This document shows, in pieces, positions 8,470-16,966 of a stretch of 64,000 bases of DNA. Under the pieces are notes generated by a model. The model saw only the letters and a list, made by a program, of their open reading frames with translations. It did no database searches and was not told the DNA's origin. Position 1 is the stretch's first letter. Every line of letters starts with the position of its first letter. The stretch comes from Spirochaetota bacterium. GTDB taxonomy: Bacteria; Spirochaetota; UBA4802; JAGODF01. The translations under genes were made by a program, and so were the position numbers. Location: NCBI GenBank assembly GCA_029974015.1, contig JARKUF010000048.1, positions 1 through 64,000 on the forward strand. Reading direction: 5' to 3'.

Positions 8470-9039
8470 TCATGAGGCGAAAATAACCGCCACTATTTTG
8501 GCGGGAGTATCGTCAGCGCAGGATACTCGATGGGGCACCGTGGAGTCGTAATAGACGCTGTCTCCGGTATCGAGGACGTCGGTATAGTTTTCAAGCTGTA
8601 TTTCCACCCGCCCCTCGATGACGAAGAGGAACTCCTCTCCCTCGTGGCTGTATGGAAGGCCTTTTTTTGCCATGGGCTCCAGGGTGACGAGGAAAGGCTC
8701 CATCTTCCTGTTCACTTTGTCGGGTGCGAGTGATTCATAGGAATAGCCGTAGCGCACTCCTTCCTTCGAAACGACGCGGGACGTGGGGGTACGCTCGTCC
8801 CTTCTCACGATTGTGAAGGGCGAAGTGCCGGATTGGCCGAAAAACTTGCCTATCTCAAAATCCAGGCCGCGGGCAATTTTTATCAGGGCCCCCAGGGGAG
8901 GTGAAATGAGGTGGTTTTCTATCTGGGAAATTAAGGCCGTGGAAAAACCGGTCCGGTCCGCAACATCTTTAAGAGAAAACCCCCTGGATTCCCTCAGGGC
9001 TTTGATTTTTTCACCAACTTTGATTTCCGTGGGCGGCAT
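8470..9039 (-). CDS. XRE-family transcriptional regulator with C-terminal cupin domain
   Basis: 189 aa. The HTH spans about residues 9-63 (IKALRESRGFSLKDVADRTG, FSTALISQIENHLISPPLGA). The cupin barrel (about 115-185) contains KKGLPYSHEGEEFLFVIEGR and GDSVYYDSTVPHRVSC, the two conserved cupin motifs. Regulators of this type sense a small ligand in the cupin. The ATG is fixed by AGGAGG 4 nt upstream. The promoter at 9083-9111 sits inside a 23-bp inverted repeat, which suggests autoregulation. It is the first gene of a cassette with the ATP-grasp and methyltransferase genes and is likely to control them. Confidence 0.9.
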   Translation of the reverse strand: MPPTEIKVGEKIKALRESRGFSLKDVADRTGFSTALISQIENHLISPPLGALIKIARGLDFEIGKFFGQSGTSPFTIVRRDERTPTSRVVSKEGVRYGYSYESLAPDKVNRKMEPFLVTLEPMAKKGLPYSHEGEEFLFVIEGRVEIQLENYTDVLDTGDSVYYDSTVPHRVSCADDTPAKIVAVIFAS

Positions 9040-9082
9040 GGTTCCTCCTGTATTTCTGCCTGACGATTTTCGTTACCGCTGA

Positions 9083-9154
9083 ATTAGATGTCTCCGACGT
9101 AAAAAAGTCAAGGCAAAATAAGTCATTAGCTCTTGACTTTTTGACATCGGAGAC
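9083..9154 (-). promoter_or_regulatory. Promoter and probable operator of the XRE-cupin operon (23-bp inverted repeat)
   Basis: On the minus strand, TTGACT (9106-9111), a 17-nt spacer and TCTAAT (9083-9088) give a good sigma-70-type promoter 43 nt upstream of the regulator start. Two 23-nt arms, 9090-9112 and 9132-9154, are inverted copies (GTCTCCGAYGTMAAAAAGTC core) with two mismatches and a 19-nt centre. Because the -35 lies in the repeat, the other arm gives a mirror promoter on the plus strand (TTGACT 9134-9139, 17 nt, TATGAG). The arms are the obvious candidates for the XRE-cupin binding sites. Confidence 0.65.
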
Positions 9155-9162
9155 GTATGAGA

Positions 9163-9311
9163 TCTTCTAAATATTAAGGCAGCCAGAAATATTTGCTTCC
9201 CTGTCCGCCGAAAGCGGGCGGAAAAACCTAAGTCCTGAGTTTGCCAGTATTTATGATTCCCAGTAGTTATGATTCATGGAAACTTTATAAATTTAATTTT
9301 TAGAAGTTACC
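9163..9311 (-). repeat. Dispersed palindromic element, copy R3
   Basis: Full-length unit in reverse orientation: end module TCTTCTAAATATTAAGGCAG, GC hairpin (CTGTCCGCC, loop GAAA, GCGGGCGG), linker AAGTCCTGAGTTTGCCAGTA with a small internal duplication, and the AT-rich end TTTAATTTTTAGAAGTTACC. It separates the XRE-cupin promoter from the START-like gene. Confidence 0.8.
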
Positions 9312-9341
9312 TTATTTGATTCTGAAAATGTAGGTTTCAAG

Positions 9342-9809
9342 ATGTCTGTAAGATACGAAGTTTCGAGGGCCCTGGAGGTCAATGCCGATCCCGAGGTCTG
9401 CTATGGTCTCATGTGCGATTTTGAAAAGTATCCCGAGTGGTTTAAGTATGTCCGGGAAACGAAAATCCTCAAGAAAGACGAAAGGGATGCCCCGATTAAG
9501 GTGATGTTTCTCTGCGATATCATCACGAAGGCGGTCAGTAAAAAAGGTTTTCTCGTGGTCAACGAATATGTGTACGATCCCGTAAAGTACAGGCTCCTTT
9601 ACCGTGTCGTGGATGGCATCGTTAATGATGCACGGGGGGACTTCCAGTTTCGCCGTCTCAATTCAGGCAGGTGTCTTGCTGAATTCAATATCACCATATA
9701 TTTTGGGGCCTCCTTGCCGCAGAAGGTTGCTGCCTATCTTACCGAATCGCTCATGGACAGTGTGCTGATCATGATTAAACGGGCTTCTGAGAAGTTAGTC
9801 TGTGGTTAG
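9342..9809 (+). CDS. START-like SRPBCC family protein (polyketide cyclase / RatA-COQ10-like)
   Basis: 155 aa. The sequence reads as a complete SRPBCC helix-grip fold: SRALEVNADPEVCYGLMCDFEKYPEWFKYV at the N-terminus (the 'v-D-Y-P-W' region), several beta strands, and a long C-terminal helix ESLMDSVLIMIKRASEKL. Proteins of this shape bind lipids or other hydrophobic ligands; RatA/COQ10-type members act on ribosomes or quinones. No specific substrate can be read here. It is alone on the plus strand, 30 bp after repeat R3, and its last four bases overlap the end of the convergent hydrolase gene. Confidence 0.8.
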   Translation: MSVRYEVSRALEVNADPEVCYGLMCDFEKYPEWFKYVRETKILKKDERDAPIKVMFLCDIITKAVSKKGFLVVNEYVYDPVKYRLLYRVVDGIVNDARGDFQFRRLNSGRCLAEFNITIYFGASLPQKVAAYLTESLMDSVLIMIKRASEKLVCG

Positions 9810-10714
9810 ATTTCGGTGTCCGGAACATCGGCTTTATGCAGACTTTTATATCTCTTTTCCTTCAAGTATTTCGCTATCATCTTCCCGGCGCTGTTGCCGT
9901 GGGTGGCGGTGTTGCTTTCCAATTCGAGGTACTCCCCCCGCGGCAGGAGCTCCACCATCTTCTCCATTTTTCCTGTACCGTGGAGCGTGTCCGATGTGGC
10001 CCCCACTATGAGGCAGGGTACATTGATGCCCGGGAGCCTTTCCCAGATTGAGTAGTCTATGAGGGCCAGGGCATTGGCCTTCAGCTTGTACGGGTCCGCT
10101 GCATCGAGGGTCCCCTCATATTTTTTCATCTGTTCCGGAGCGCGCTTCATGTCCACGCGGAAGTGCTTCAGATACCATTTCACCAACGGTTTCACCACGG
10201 TATAAAGGGACGGATGGAGCATCATTATCAGGGGGGTAAGGAGCCTGGGAAAACGGAAGTCGGCATTGGGGGCGATGAGGACCGCGCACTCGGGCGCCGG
10301 CCCGTCTGGGGCGGCGAGGTGTTCCATGATGGCCGTGGCCCCCAGGGAACTGCCTGCCATCACATATGGGGTGTTCACAGGAATAGTTTTTTCAACCACT
10401 TCCTTGAGGTCAAGCCGGAGGCGCTCGGGTGTGAAGCTCACTTTCTTCTTTGGCGGCACATGGGAGGAGCTTTTTTCCCTGGTTTCAAGATAGAGTGTCC
10501 TAAATACCGGGGTGATTTCCTGCAAAAAACCTTTCCATCCGGAGATGAGGGAAATCCATCCCGCAACGAAAAGGACAATAGGGCCCCCTTTCCTCGCGCC
10601 CGGGTCGAAGTCGATGATCTGTAACTGTACCCCGTCGGATACCTCGATGAAGTATTCCTTCACCTCCGTTGAAAAGGAAGTGTACTCTCCGTAGGCGCCC
10701 CGGTCCATGGTCAA
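9806..10714 (-). CDS. Alpha/beta hydrolase
   Basis: 302 aa. Alpha/beta hydrolase fold: GPIVLFVAGWISLISGW near the oxyanion region, nucleophile elbow MAGSSLGATAI (Ser in GSSLG), acid in VGATSDTLHG, and catalytic His in NTATHGNSAG. No signal peptide, so cytoplasmic. The start (ATG 10714-10712) overlaps the stop of the dehydrogenase gene by 4 nt, so the two are coupled. The 3' end overlaps the convergent START-like gene. Esterase or thioesterase activity is plausible; the substrate is unknown. Confidence 0.85.
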   Translation of the reverse strand: MTMDRGAYGEYTSFSTEVKEYFIEVSDGVQLQIIDFDPGARKGGPIVLFVAGWISLISGWKGFLQEITPVFRTLYLETREKSSSHVPPKKKVSFTPERLRLDLKEVVEKTIPVNTPYVMAGSSLGATAIMEHLAAPDGPAPECAVLIAPNADFRFPRLLTPLIMMLHPSLYTVVKPLVKWYLKHFRVDMKRAPEQMKKYEGTLDAADPYKLKANALALIDYSIWERLPGINVPCLIVGATSDTLHGTGKMEKMVELLPRGEYLELESNTATHGNSAGKMIAKYLKEKRYKSLHKADVPDTEI

Positions 10715-11754
10715 AGCCTTGCGATGATGTCCTTCCCCACATCGGAAGTGGTTGCTTTTCCGCCGCGGTCCGGGGTTTTAACGTCACTTTCCGCCAGGTG
10801 GGCCCTGACGGCCCTGCGGATTTTTTCACCTTGCTTTGTATCGCCGAGGAACTCAAGCATCATAGCCGCGCTCATAATTGCCGCCAGGGGGTTTGCTTTT
10901 CCCCGGCCCGCGATGTCCGGCGCCGAGCCGTGGACCGGCTCGAACATTGAAGGATACTTCCTGGTGGGGTTCAGGTTGGCGCTTCCCGCGAATCCCATGC
11001 CGCCGATTATCACCGCCGCCAGGTCCGTGAGGATGTCGCCGAAGAGATTTGAACATACGACCACGTCGAAAATTTCCGGCCGGCGGACGAAGTTCATCGC
11101 GGCGGCGTCCACCAGCATGGAGTTGTATTTCACGTCCTGGTAGTCCTTCGCAACATCTTTGAGTACATCGTCCCAGAGGACCATGCTGTAAACCAGGGCG
11201 TTGGACTTGGTGATGCTGGTCAGGTGCTTTCTTTTACGGGTACGGGCCAATTCAAAGGCATAGCGGATAATGCGCTCGGTCCCCATCCGGGTGAAGTAAT
11301 TCACCTGCATGGCAGCCTCGTTAGGCGTTCCCGTATAATGGCGCCCCCCCAGCACGGTGTACTCGCCTTCGGTATTTTCCCTGATTACCATCATATCGAT
11401 GTCGCCGGGTTTTTTGTTTTTTAAGGGGCAGTCGGCCCCCTCAAAAAGGACGGCGGGGCGGATATTTACATACTGGTCGAATCCGCGGCGCATTCCAAGC
11501 AGGGGCTGTACGGCCAGGTGGTCCGGGGCGTTGGCGGCATTTCCCAGGGCGCCGAGAAGAATGGCGTCGAAATCCTTCAATTGTTCTAAATAATCATCGG
11601 GGGCGCATTTTCCGGTTTTGGCGTAAAGGGCCGTGCTCCATTCTATGGTTGTGTATGTGCAATCGGCTCCGGAGGCTTCAAGGACCTTCCTTGCCTCGGC
11701 GACGACTTCGGGGCCTATGCCGTCCCCGGGATACAGTGCAATTCTATGGGCCAT
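10711..11754 (-). CDS. Isocitrate/isopropylmalate dehydrogenase family protein, tartrate/D-malate dehydrogenase-like
   Basis: 347 aa, the usual length for a beta-decarboxylating dehydrogenase. It has the N-terminal YPGDGIGPEV, the metal/NAD region ANPLAAIMSAAMMLEFLG and FEPVHGSAPDIAGRGKANP. The substrate-loop sequence IRENTEGEYTVLGGRHYTGT, preceded by RRGFDQYVNIRP, resembles tartrate/D-malate dehydrogenases more than LeuB, so I favour oxidative decarboxylation of D-malate or tartrate over leucine synthesis. No leuA, leuC or leuD is near. It is the first gene of a two-gene minus operon with the alpha/beta hydrolase. Confidence 0.8.
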   Translation of the reverse strand: MAHRIALYPGDGIGPEVVAEARKVLEASGADCTYTTIEWSTALYAKTGKCAPDDYLEQLKDFDAILLGALGNAANAPDHLAVQPLLGMRRGFDQYVNIRPAVLFEGADCPLKNKKPGDIDMMVIRENTEGEYTVLGGRHYTGTPNEAAMQVNYFTRMGTERIIRYAFELARTRKRKHLTSITKSNALVYSMVLWDDVLKDVAKDYQDVKYNSMLVDAAAMNFVRRPEIFDVVVCSNLFGDILTDLAAVIIGGMGFAGSANLNPTRKYPSMFEPVHGSAPDIAGRGKANPLAAIMSAAMMLEFLGDTKQGEKIRRAVRAHLAESDVKTPDRGGKATTSDVGKDIIARL

Positions 11755-11894
11755 CTGGTACTACCTCCGGGATGTCGTTGTCTCGCCCCGTGCCGGAAGT
11801 ATGGCCCTTACGGGGAAGGCCGGAGACACGGGAAATTGATAACTGGACGGCGCCAAGTAAAAAAATCAAGGAAAAAAGGGGCAATAAAATATGG

Positions 11895-11924
11895 TTGATT
11901 ATTTTTCTTTAGGGTGCGTAGTAT
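11895..11924 (+). promoter_or_regulatory. Candidate promoter for the lipoprotein operon
   Basis: TTGATT (11895-11900), 18-nt spacer, TAGTAT (11919-11924), about 45 nt before the lipoprotein start. It lies in an AT-rich stretch between divergent genes. Prediction by eye only. Confidence 0.4.
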
Positions 11925-11968
11925 CAGCATGTCGGGGAGGAAGTGCTAATCAACATGGCAGGACGTGC

Positions 11969-12727
11969 ATGAAAGCAATTATTTCGATAGTGATTCTGGG
12001 GCTGGCGGTGTCGTGCAAAACCCTCGGCTCGTCGGAGTACCGAAAGCTCAACGAGCAGTTGAACTCTGAAAACAGGCTTCTAAACAAGAAGGTCACTCTT
12101 GTGACACGGCAGAACAGCGTGTATGTGGAGGAAAACCTGATTTGCAAGCGGGCCCTGGACCAGAAGACCGCCCAGATGGAAAAGCTTCAGGGCGATATGG
12201 AAAGCATGGAGCGCAAACTCCGGGGTGACATAGCCCTTCTGGAGGGGAAATACCGCAACCTCCTGGATAAGAACAGGATTCTTGAGGCCCAGAGCAGCGA
12301 AAAGATCCGGGAGCTTACGGAGTTGAACAATCAGATTGAAAAAAAGTTGGGCGATGAAATCGCGGTCCTCGGAGCGGCCATGAAGAAAAATGCGGAAGAT
12401 TTCGGACGTGAGAAGGAACAACTGATGCTTTCAATCGCCCAGATCGAATTCAACAACGCGAAAGAATCCGAAAAGTATAAAAAGATTATCGCCACCAGGG
12501 AGTCGGAGCTTTCGGACGAGAAGACGCGCAATGCCGAGCTTGCCATGAAACTCGCCGATACGGCCAGGAGCCTGGAGGAGATGAGGGGAGCCGTGAAAAA
12601 CCTCGAGGCGGAGCTTGTGAGGCTCAGGGAGCCGGTCCGCCCGGAGAAAAAGGAAGCCCCCGTCTCACCCAATGACACCGGGGAAGGCCCAAAGGCCGCT
12701 CCGGTAGAAGACGGTAAGGCCAGGTGA
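11969..12727 (+). CDS. Coiled-coil lipoprotein
   Basis: 252 aa from the ATG at 11969; the open frame reaches 11891, but this start gives a clean lipoprotein signal, MKAIISIVILGLAVSCKT, with lipobox LAVSC (Cys17). Almost all of the mature protein is charged heptad-like coiled coil (residues about 20-225), ending in a Pro/Glu-rich tail. No enzyme motif. It is first in a plus-strand run with the 5'-nucleotidase-like/barrel, TPR and SpoIIE genes, so a structural or tethering role in the envelope is plausible. Family not recognised. Confidence 0.8.
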   Translation: MKAIISIVILGLAVSCKTLGSSEYRKLNEQLNSENRLLNKKVTLVTRQNSVYVEENLICKRALDQKTAQMEKLQGDMESMERKLRGDIALLEGKYRNLLDKNRILEAQSSEKIRELTELNNQIEKKLGDEIAVLGAAMKKNAEDFGREKEQLMLSIAQIEFNNAKESEKYKKIIATRESELSDEKTRNAELAMKLADTARSLEEMRGAVKNLEAELVRLREPVRPEKKEAPVSPNDTGEGPKAAPVEDGKAR

Positions 12728-12755
12728 TGGTACTATTGGGGGATGCATAGAGGGG

Positions 12756-14912
12756 ATGTATAAAATAGTCCCATTTTTCGCCGCCGCCGCGCTGTTTTTT
12801 GCCTTTCCTCCGGAGGCCCGGGCCCGTGCGCCCCTTTCCCTCATCGTTACGTCGAATATCGAGGGAAGGGCCTCCCTCGGAATGGAAGAGGAAAGCGATT
12901 TTCTTCTGAAGCTTGGCCAGTCCATCATGTACGAAAAACGCCTCGGCCGCGCCGAGCTGTACCTCGATCTTGGCAACGCCTTTTACCCCGGGGCCCTGTC
13001 AAGGTTCAGCTTCGGTAGCGTCATGATGGATTTTTTCGATTTCCTCGAATGCGACGCGACCCTCATATCGACGAAGGACCTCCGGATAGGCGTAAACAAC
13101 CTCGACTTCATTAAGGCCAACAGGAAGGCACGGCTTCTTTCCGCCAATATTATGCGAAAGGGGGACCCGGTATTTACGCCGTTTTTCATCCACGGAAAGG
13201 GCGGAAAGGACATCGCTTTTCTGGGATTGTCGTCAAATAAAATAAACATCGACATCGCCGAGCGCAATATCTTCAACATTGATCTGGCGGACCACATCGC
13301 CGCATTCGAACAGACCGCTGCCCTGGTGAAGGAGAGGGGCGCCGACCGCATCGTGGTTCTTTCGGGGCTCAGCACTACGGAGAACCTCCGGCTGATGAAG
13401 CGCTTTCCCTCGATTGACCTCATGATATCCGGCGGCGACAATACCGGCTCCCTTTACGGGACCGGGGCCCACAGGATCGATCTCGACGACGGGCGTTCCC
13501 TGGTCCTCCTTCCCGACAAAAACTCCTACTATACGGTCCAACTCGATGTTGAGAGCGGCGTCGAAGTGACGGGCTTCCAGAGAAACAATATCGAAGAGAG
13601 AAAGACTATGCATCCGCGGTATCGGGAGTTCGCGGACCGTTTTTCCCTCTGGAAGAAGGAGTACGCCAGGGAAGGCATTAAAGTAATTTCCTCGGCGGGC
13701 AAAGAGGAATACGCGATCGACGACGTGCGGACGGCGAACTTGCTGAGGGACAGATACAATGCCGAAGTTGCCATCCTCGCGAAGGACACCATGAAGGGGG
13801 AGAAGCTTTCCGGGGACGTTCGGCAGTATGATATCATCGACCTTGCCAATGACGAATACCCCATCTTCGTCTATTCCATGACCGGTGCACAGTTGAAAAC
13901 CCTGGAATCGTCCAGCGGCAACCTCCATTTCTCAGGGCTCTCTTCCGGCAAGATACAAGGGTATCCCGCGGCGCCGGGGCGCAGATATCGCGTGGTATCA
14001 ACCCAGACGGTATACGACCAGGTGAAGAGAAAATCCGGTCCCCCGGGCGACTTGAAGAACATGTGGATAGGCATTCCGGACCTGATTGAAAGCGACGTAA
14101 AAAGGGAGAAGGTCCTTTTCCAAAACGACTACGGCTATCTCGAAAGGCGGTTCCGGGCGACGGTGGATTTTCAGCTTTCGAACTTCTTCGACATATTGAA
14201 CATTCTCTCCGACGGGAGCTTTACCTCCCCCGGAGGGCCGTCGTCCACGTATCAGCAATGGGGCCTGGAAAACAATATCGTCCTGAACATCTACAACCGT
14301 TATCACCGCTTTATTTTCAATCCCTATATGAATTATGTTGAGACAAGAAAGGAGGTTGTCAATAAGACAACCGGCGAGAAAACGACAGAGACCCTTATGG
14401 TCCAGAACCTTTTGCGGGGTATCTTCGAATACCGGCTCAATTATTTTACCTATGTCAACCCTTATCACAAGTCCCAGCTCGACACTGTGCTGAAGAGGAC
14501 CGAGGACGGTGAACGGCCGGCCATCATCCGGGAGGTGGCGGGGGCAGGTTTCCAATACAAGACCCTGGAAGGAAAGCTTGGCGCCGGTTTCGAGCGAAAG
14601 GTGAACGATCCGAAGGAGGGGCCCGTATATGGTTTAGAAACCTATCTCGCCTGGAGGCAGGATTTTCTGAGTGTCTTCACGTACTCTTTAAAAATCGATA
14701 GTTTCGTGGCAAAAACAACCGGCGAAAACGCCGAAGGGGGATACTTCCGAGGTGAAATAGTCAACTCCCTGGGAATCAGGATCCTGGAGAATGTGGGGCT
14801 CTCTGTGAAACACAGATGGTATTATTACCGGTCCGACGCCAGGGGGCAGGACTACAATTACCAGCAGGTCCTGACTTCCCTGGACCTCAAGACCGACATG
14901 AAGATATATTGA
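12756..14912 (+). CDS. Degenerate 5'-nucleotidase-like protein fused to a C-terminal beta-barrel-like domain
   Basis: 718 aa with signal peptide (YKIVPFFAAAALFFAF). Residues about 27-290 follow the UshA-type metallophosphatase layout, but the metal ligands are lost: the usual D-x-H is SNIEG, the GNHE region reads STKDL, LSHLG reads LSGLS, and GH(T/S)H reads SGGDNTG. A 5'-nucleotidase C-terminal domain follows (about 320-440: VRTANLLRDRYNAEVAILA, DEYPIFVYSMTGAQLKTLE). From about 485 the protein changes to alternating aromatic strands (FRATVDFQLSNFFDILNIL ... YYYRSDARGQDYNYQQV), like an outer-membrane barrel. It is probably a pseudoenzyme displayed at the outer membrane. It lies 28 nt after the lipoprotein gene. 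Confidence 0.75.
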   Translation: MYKIVPFFAAAALFFAFPPEARARAPLSLIVTSNIEGRASLGMEEESDFLLKLGQSIMYEKRLGRAELYLDLGNAFYPGALSRFSFGSVMMDFFDFLECDATLISTKDLRIGVNNLDFIKANRKARLLSANIMRKGDPVFTPFFIHGKGGKDIAFLGLSSNKINIDIAERNIFNIDLADHIAAFEQTAALVKERGADRIVVLSGLSTTENLRLMKRFPSIDLMISGGDNTGSLYGTGAHRIDLDDGRSLVLLPDKNSYYTVQLDVESGVEVTGFQRNNIEERKTMHPRYREFADRFSLWKKEYAREGIKVISSAGKEEYAIDDVRTANLLRDRYNAEVAILAKDTMKGEKLSGDVRQYDIIDLANDEYPIFVYSMTGAQLKTLESSSGNLHFSGLSSGKIQGYPAAPGRRYRVVSTQTVYDQVKRKSGPPGDLKNMWIGIPDLIESDVKREKVLFQNDYGYLERRFRATVDFQLSNFFDILNILSDGSFTSPGGPSSTYQQWGLENNIVLNIYNRYHRFIFNPYMNYVETRKEVVNKTTGEKTTETLMVQNLLRGIFEYRLNYFTYVNPYHKSQLDTVLKRTEDGERPAIIREVAGAGFQYKTLEGKLGAGFERKVNDPKEGPVYGLETYLAWRQDFLSVFTYSLKIDSFVAKTTGENAEGGYFRGEIVNSLGIRILENVGLSVKHRWYYYRSDARGQDYNYQQVLTSLDLKTDMKIY

Positions 14913-14957
14913 ATCAGGCATGCGTAACATAGCCTTTCTGAGGACGTCATAGGAAAA

Positions 14958-16964
14958 ATGCGGAGTATTCGGCAGAAAATAACCCACGGGAAACCATCCA
15001 TGAGTAAAAACCTCAGGACGGGGATCGTGCTTGCTGCGGCCTTCGCACTGCTCGGGCTGTCCACGGGCATCGTATTCCCCCAGACCGCCCTGGAGCTGGA
15101 CCGCCTGGCCGAGGAGTATTACTCCAGGCGCGATTTCACCAGGGCCATCGAAACGTGGATGATCATCCTGGACCAGGAGCCGAACAATGAGCGCATCCAG
15201 AAGAAAATCGAGCGGGTCTACGAAGAGAAATACCAGCGGGACATTGCCTTCCAGAAGGCGAAGATCAACTACAGGCTGGCGAAGAAAAAGCTCTATGTGA
15301 ACCTGGATGAAAAAAATGTGGACAGGGCCTTCGATAATTTCATCGACGGAAAAACAAAGGCCGAGGAAGCCCTGAAAAATTTCGTCATTGCCTACCGTAT
15401 AGATCCCAAGGACCCGGAGATGCAGGTTATGAGGGACGAGATGCGGGAGTTAGATGGCGACCTGAAGGCCGCCCAGGCGAAGATAGAACTCGACAGACTC
15501 AAGCGGGAGAAATATATTGCCTATATGAACTGCGCCAGGGAACGCATGGGGAAAGAGCTGTATCAGGAGTCCCTGGAATGCTGGGACGGCATACTCGGAA
15601 TAGTGCCGGACGACCGGGAGGGGATGGAAGGGAAGAGAAAAGCGGAATTGGCCATTTCCAACCGTCTCCGCTTCGAGAAAGTGCAGGCCCTCCTTGGCCA
15701 GGGGGATGCGCTCCTGTCCGATAAGAAGCTCTTCGACGCGCGGCAGGTATTCAAACAGGTCCTCGGTCTTGATCCTCGTAATGGCGAAGCCAAAGACCGC
15801 ATCGCGGAGATTGACCAGAAGCTTGAGGAGGCGCGCTTCGCCGAGCAGAAAAAACAGCAGGCCGAGGGCTTCTACAGTGCAGGAGTGAATTTTCTCCGGG
15901 AGTACAAGTTTGACAACGCGGAAGAGGAATTCCGAAATGTCCTGGACCTTATGAGGGAATATAAAGACACGAGGCAGAAGCTCGCGGACATACCGGGCCT
16001 TAAAAGAGAATACCAGAATAGGATGCAGAGGGAGAGGATCCAGAGAATAGAGCGGGGCCTGGAAGCGGGAATGGTCGCATACGCGGAGGGCCGATATGAC
16101 GGGGCCATTTCCTCCTTTGAGGAGGTGCTCGAACTGGACCCCAAAAACGAACTGGCGAAAAAGCAGCTTTCCCTGGCGAAAGACGCGAAGAGCATCGAAG
16201 AGGAGGAGATTGTCGACAGCAACTCGCCTTATTACGACCTGGTAAACGTCCTCATCTCTTCTGGAAAGGACCTCTTTGAGAAGGGCAGGTATGCCGAATC
16301 CCGCCAGAAATGGGAAAAGATACTCCAGCTTTTTCCCCGGAACAAAATTGCCACGGCCTATATGCTCAGAAGCATGAAGGACAATCCGGAGGAATTCCAG
16401 CGGTTTGCCAAAAACCTTGTTGATGAAGGAAAGGATTTTCTCAGAAAAAAAAACATCCAGAGGGCGAAGAGCAAGTTCGAGCTTGTAAAGTCAATCTATC
16501 CGGAATATCCCGGCATTGACAATCTTATCCAAAACTCTACAGTGGAGGAAATACCTCGTATTGTTGACAGGGGAGTAACCCAGGCCGAGCTCAACGAAAG
16601 GTACAATCGCGGTCTGAATTATTATCGGAAGGGGGGAGAGGAGAATATCAAAAACGCCCTGGGTGAGTTCAGATGGGTCTATGCCAGGGACCCGGGCAAT
16701 ACCAAAGCGCTCATCAACATAAACAAGATCGAGTCGATTCTTCGGATAAGCAGGGGGGAGGCCGGGGGCGGTCCCGCCAAAGCGGTTTTGACTGAGGAAC
16801 AGAAGCGTCTGGTCCGACAATATTATTACAAGGGCATTACTTACTATTCCAGCAATGATTTCCCGAGGGCCATCCAGGAATGGCGCAAAGTCCTCGCCAT
16901 CGACAGAAACCATGAAAGGGCCCGGAACAATATTAAAAAATGCCTCGTATTGCTGAGGAAATGA
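14958..16964 (+). CDS. TPR-repeat protein, exported
   Basis: 668 aa. A hydrophobic segment (GIVLAAAFALLGLSTGIV) near residue 25 is a signal peptide or anchor. The rest is helical with repeated TPR signatures, for example LAEEYYSRRDFTRAIETWMI, YQESLECWDGILGIVPDD, ALLGQGDALLSDKKLFDARQ, AYAEGRYDGAISSFEEVLEL and the last ITYYSSNDFPRAIQEWRKVL, linked by long charged coils. Start 14958 has AGGA 3 nt away; ATG 15000 (residue 15) is an equal alternative and gives a tighter signal peptide. TPR scaffolds hold protein partners together; its neighbours suggest an envelope complex with the SpoIIE phosphatase, whose start lies 2 nt after this stop. Confidence 0.85.
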   Translation: MRSIRQKITHGKPSMSKNLRTGIVLAAAFALLGLSTGIVFPQTALELDRLAEEYYSRRDFTRAIETWMIILDQEPNNERIQKKIERVYEEKYQRDIAFQKAKINYRLAKKKLYVNLDEKNVDRAFDNFIDGKTKAEEALKNFVIAYRIDPKDPEMQVMRDEMRELDGDLKAAQAKIELDRLKREKYIAYMNCARERMGKELYQESLECWDGILGIVPDDREGMEGKRKAELAISNRLRFEKVQALLGQGDALLSDKKLFDARQVFKQVLGLDPRNGEAKDRIAEIDQKLEEARFAEQKKQQAEGFYSAGVNFLREYKFDNAEEEFRNVLDLMREYKDTRQKLADIPGLKREYQNRMQRERIQRIERGLEAGMVAYAEGRYDGAISSFEEVLELDPKNELAKKQLSLAKDAKSIEEEEIVDSNSPYYDLVNVLISSGKDLFEKGRYAESRQKWEKILQLFPRNKIATAYMLRSMKDNPEEFQRFAKNLVDEGKDFLRKKNIQRAKSKFELVKSIYPEYPGIDNLIQNSTVEEIPRIVDRGVTQAELNERYNRGLNYYRKGGEENIKNALGEFRWVYARDPGNTKALININKIESILRISRGEAGGGPAKAVLTEEQKRLVRQYYYKGITYYSSNDFPRAIQEWRKVLAIDRNHERARNNIKKCLVLLRK

Positions 16965-16966
16965 AC

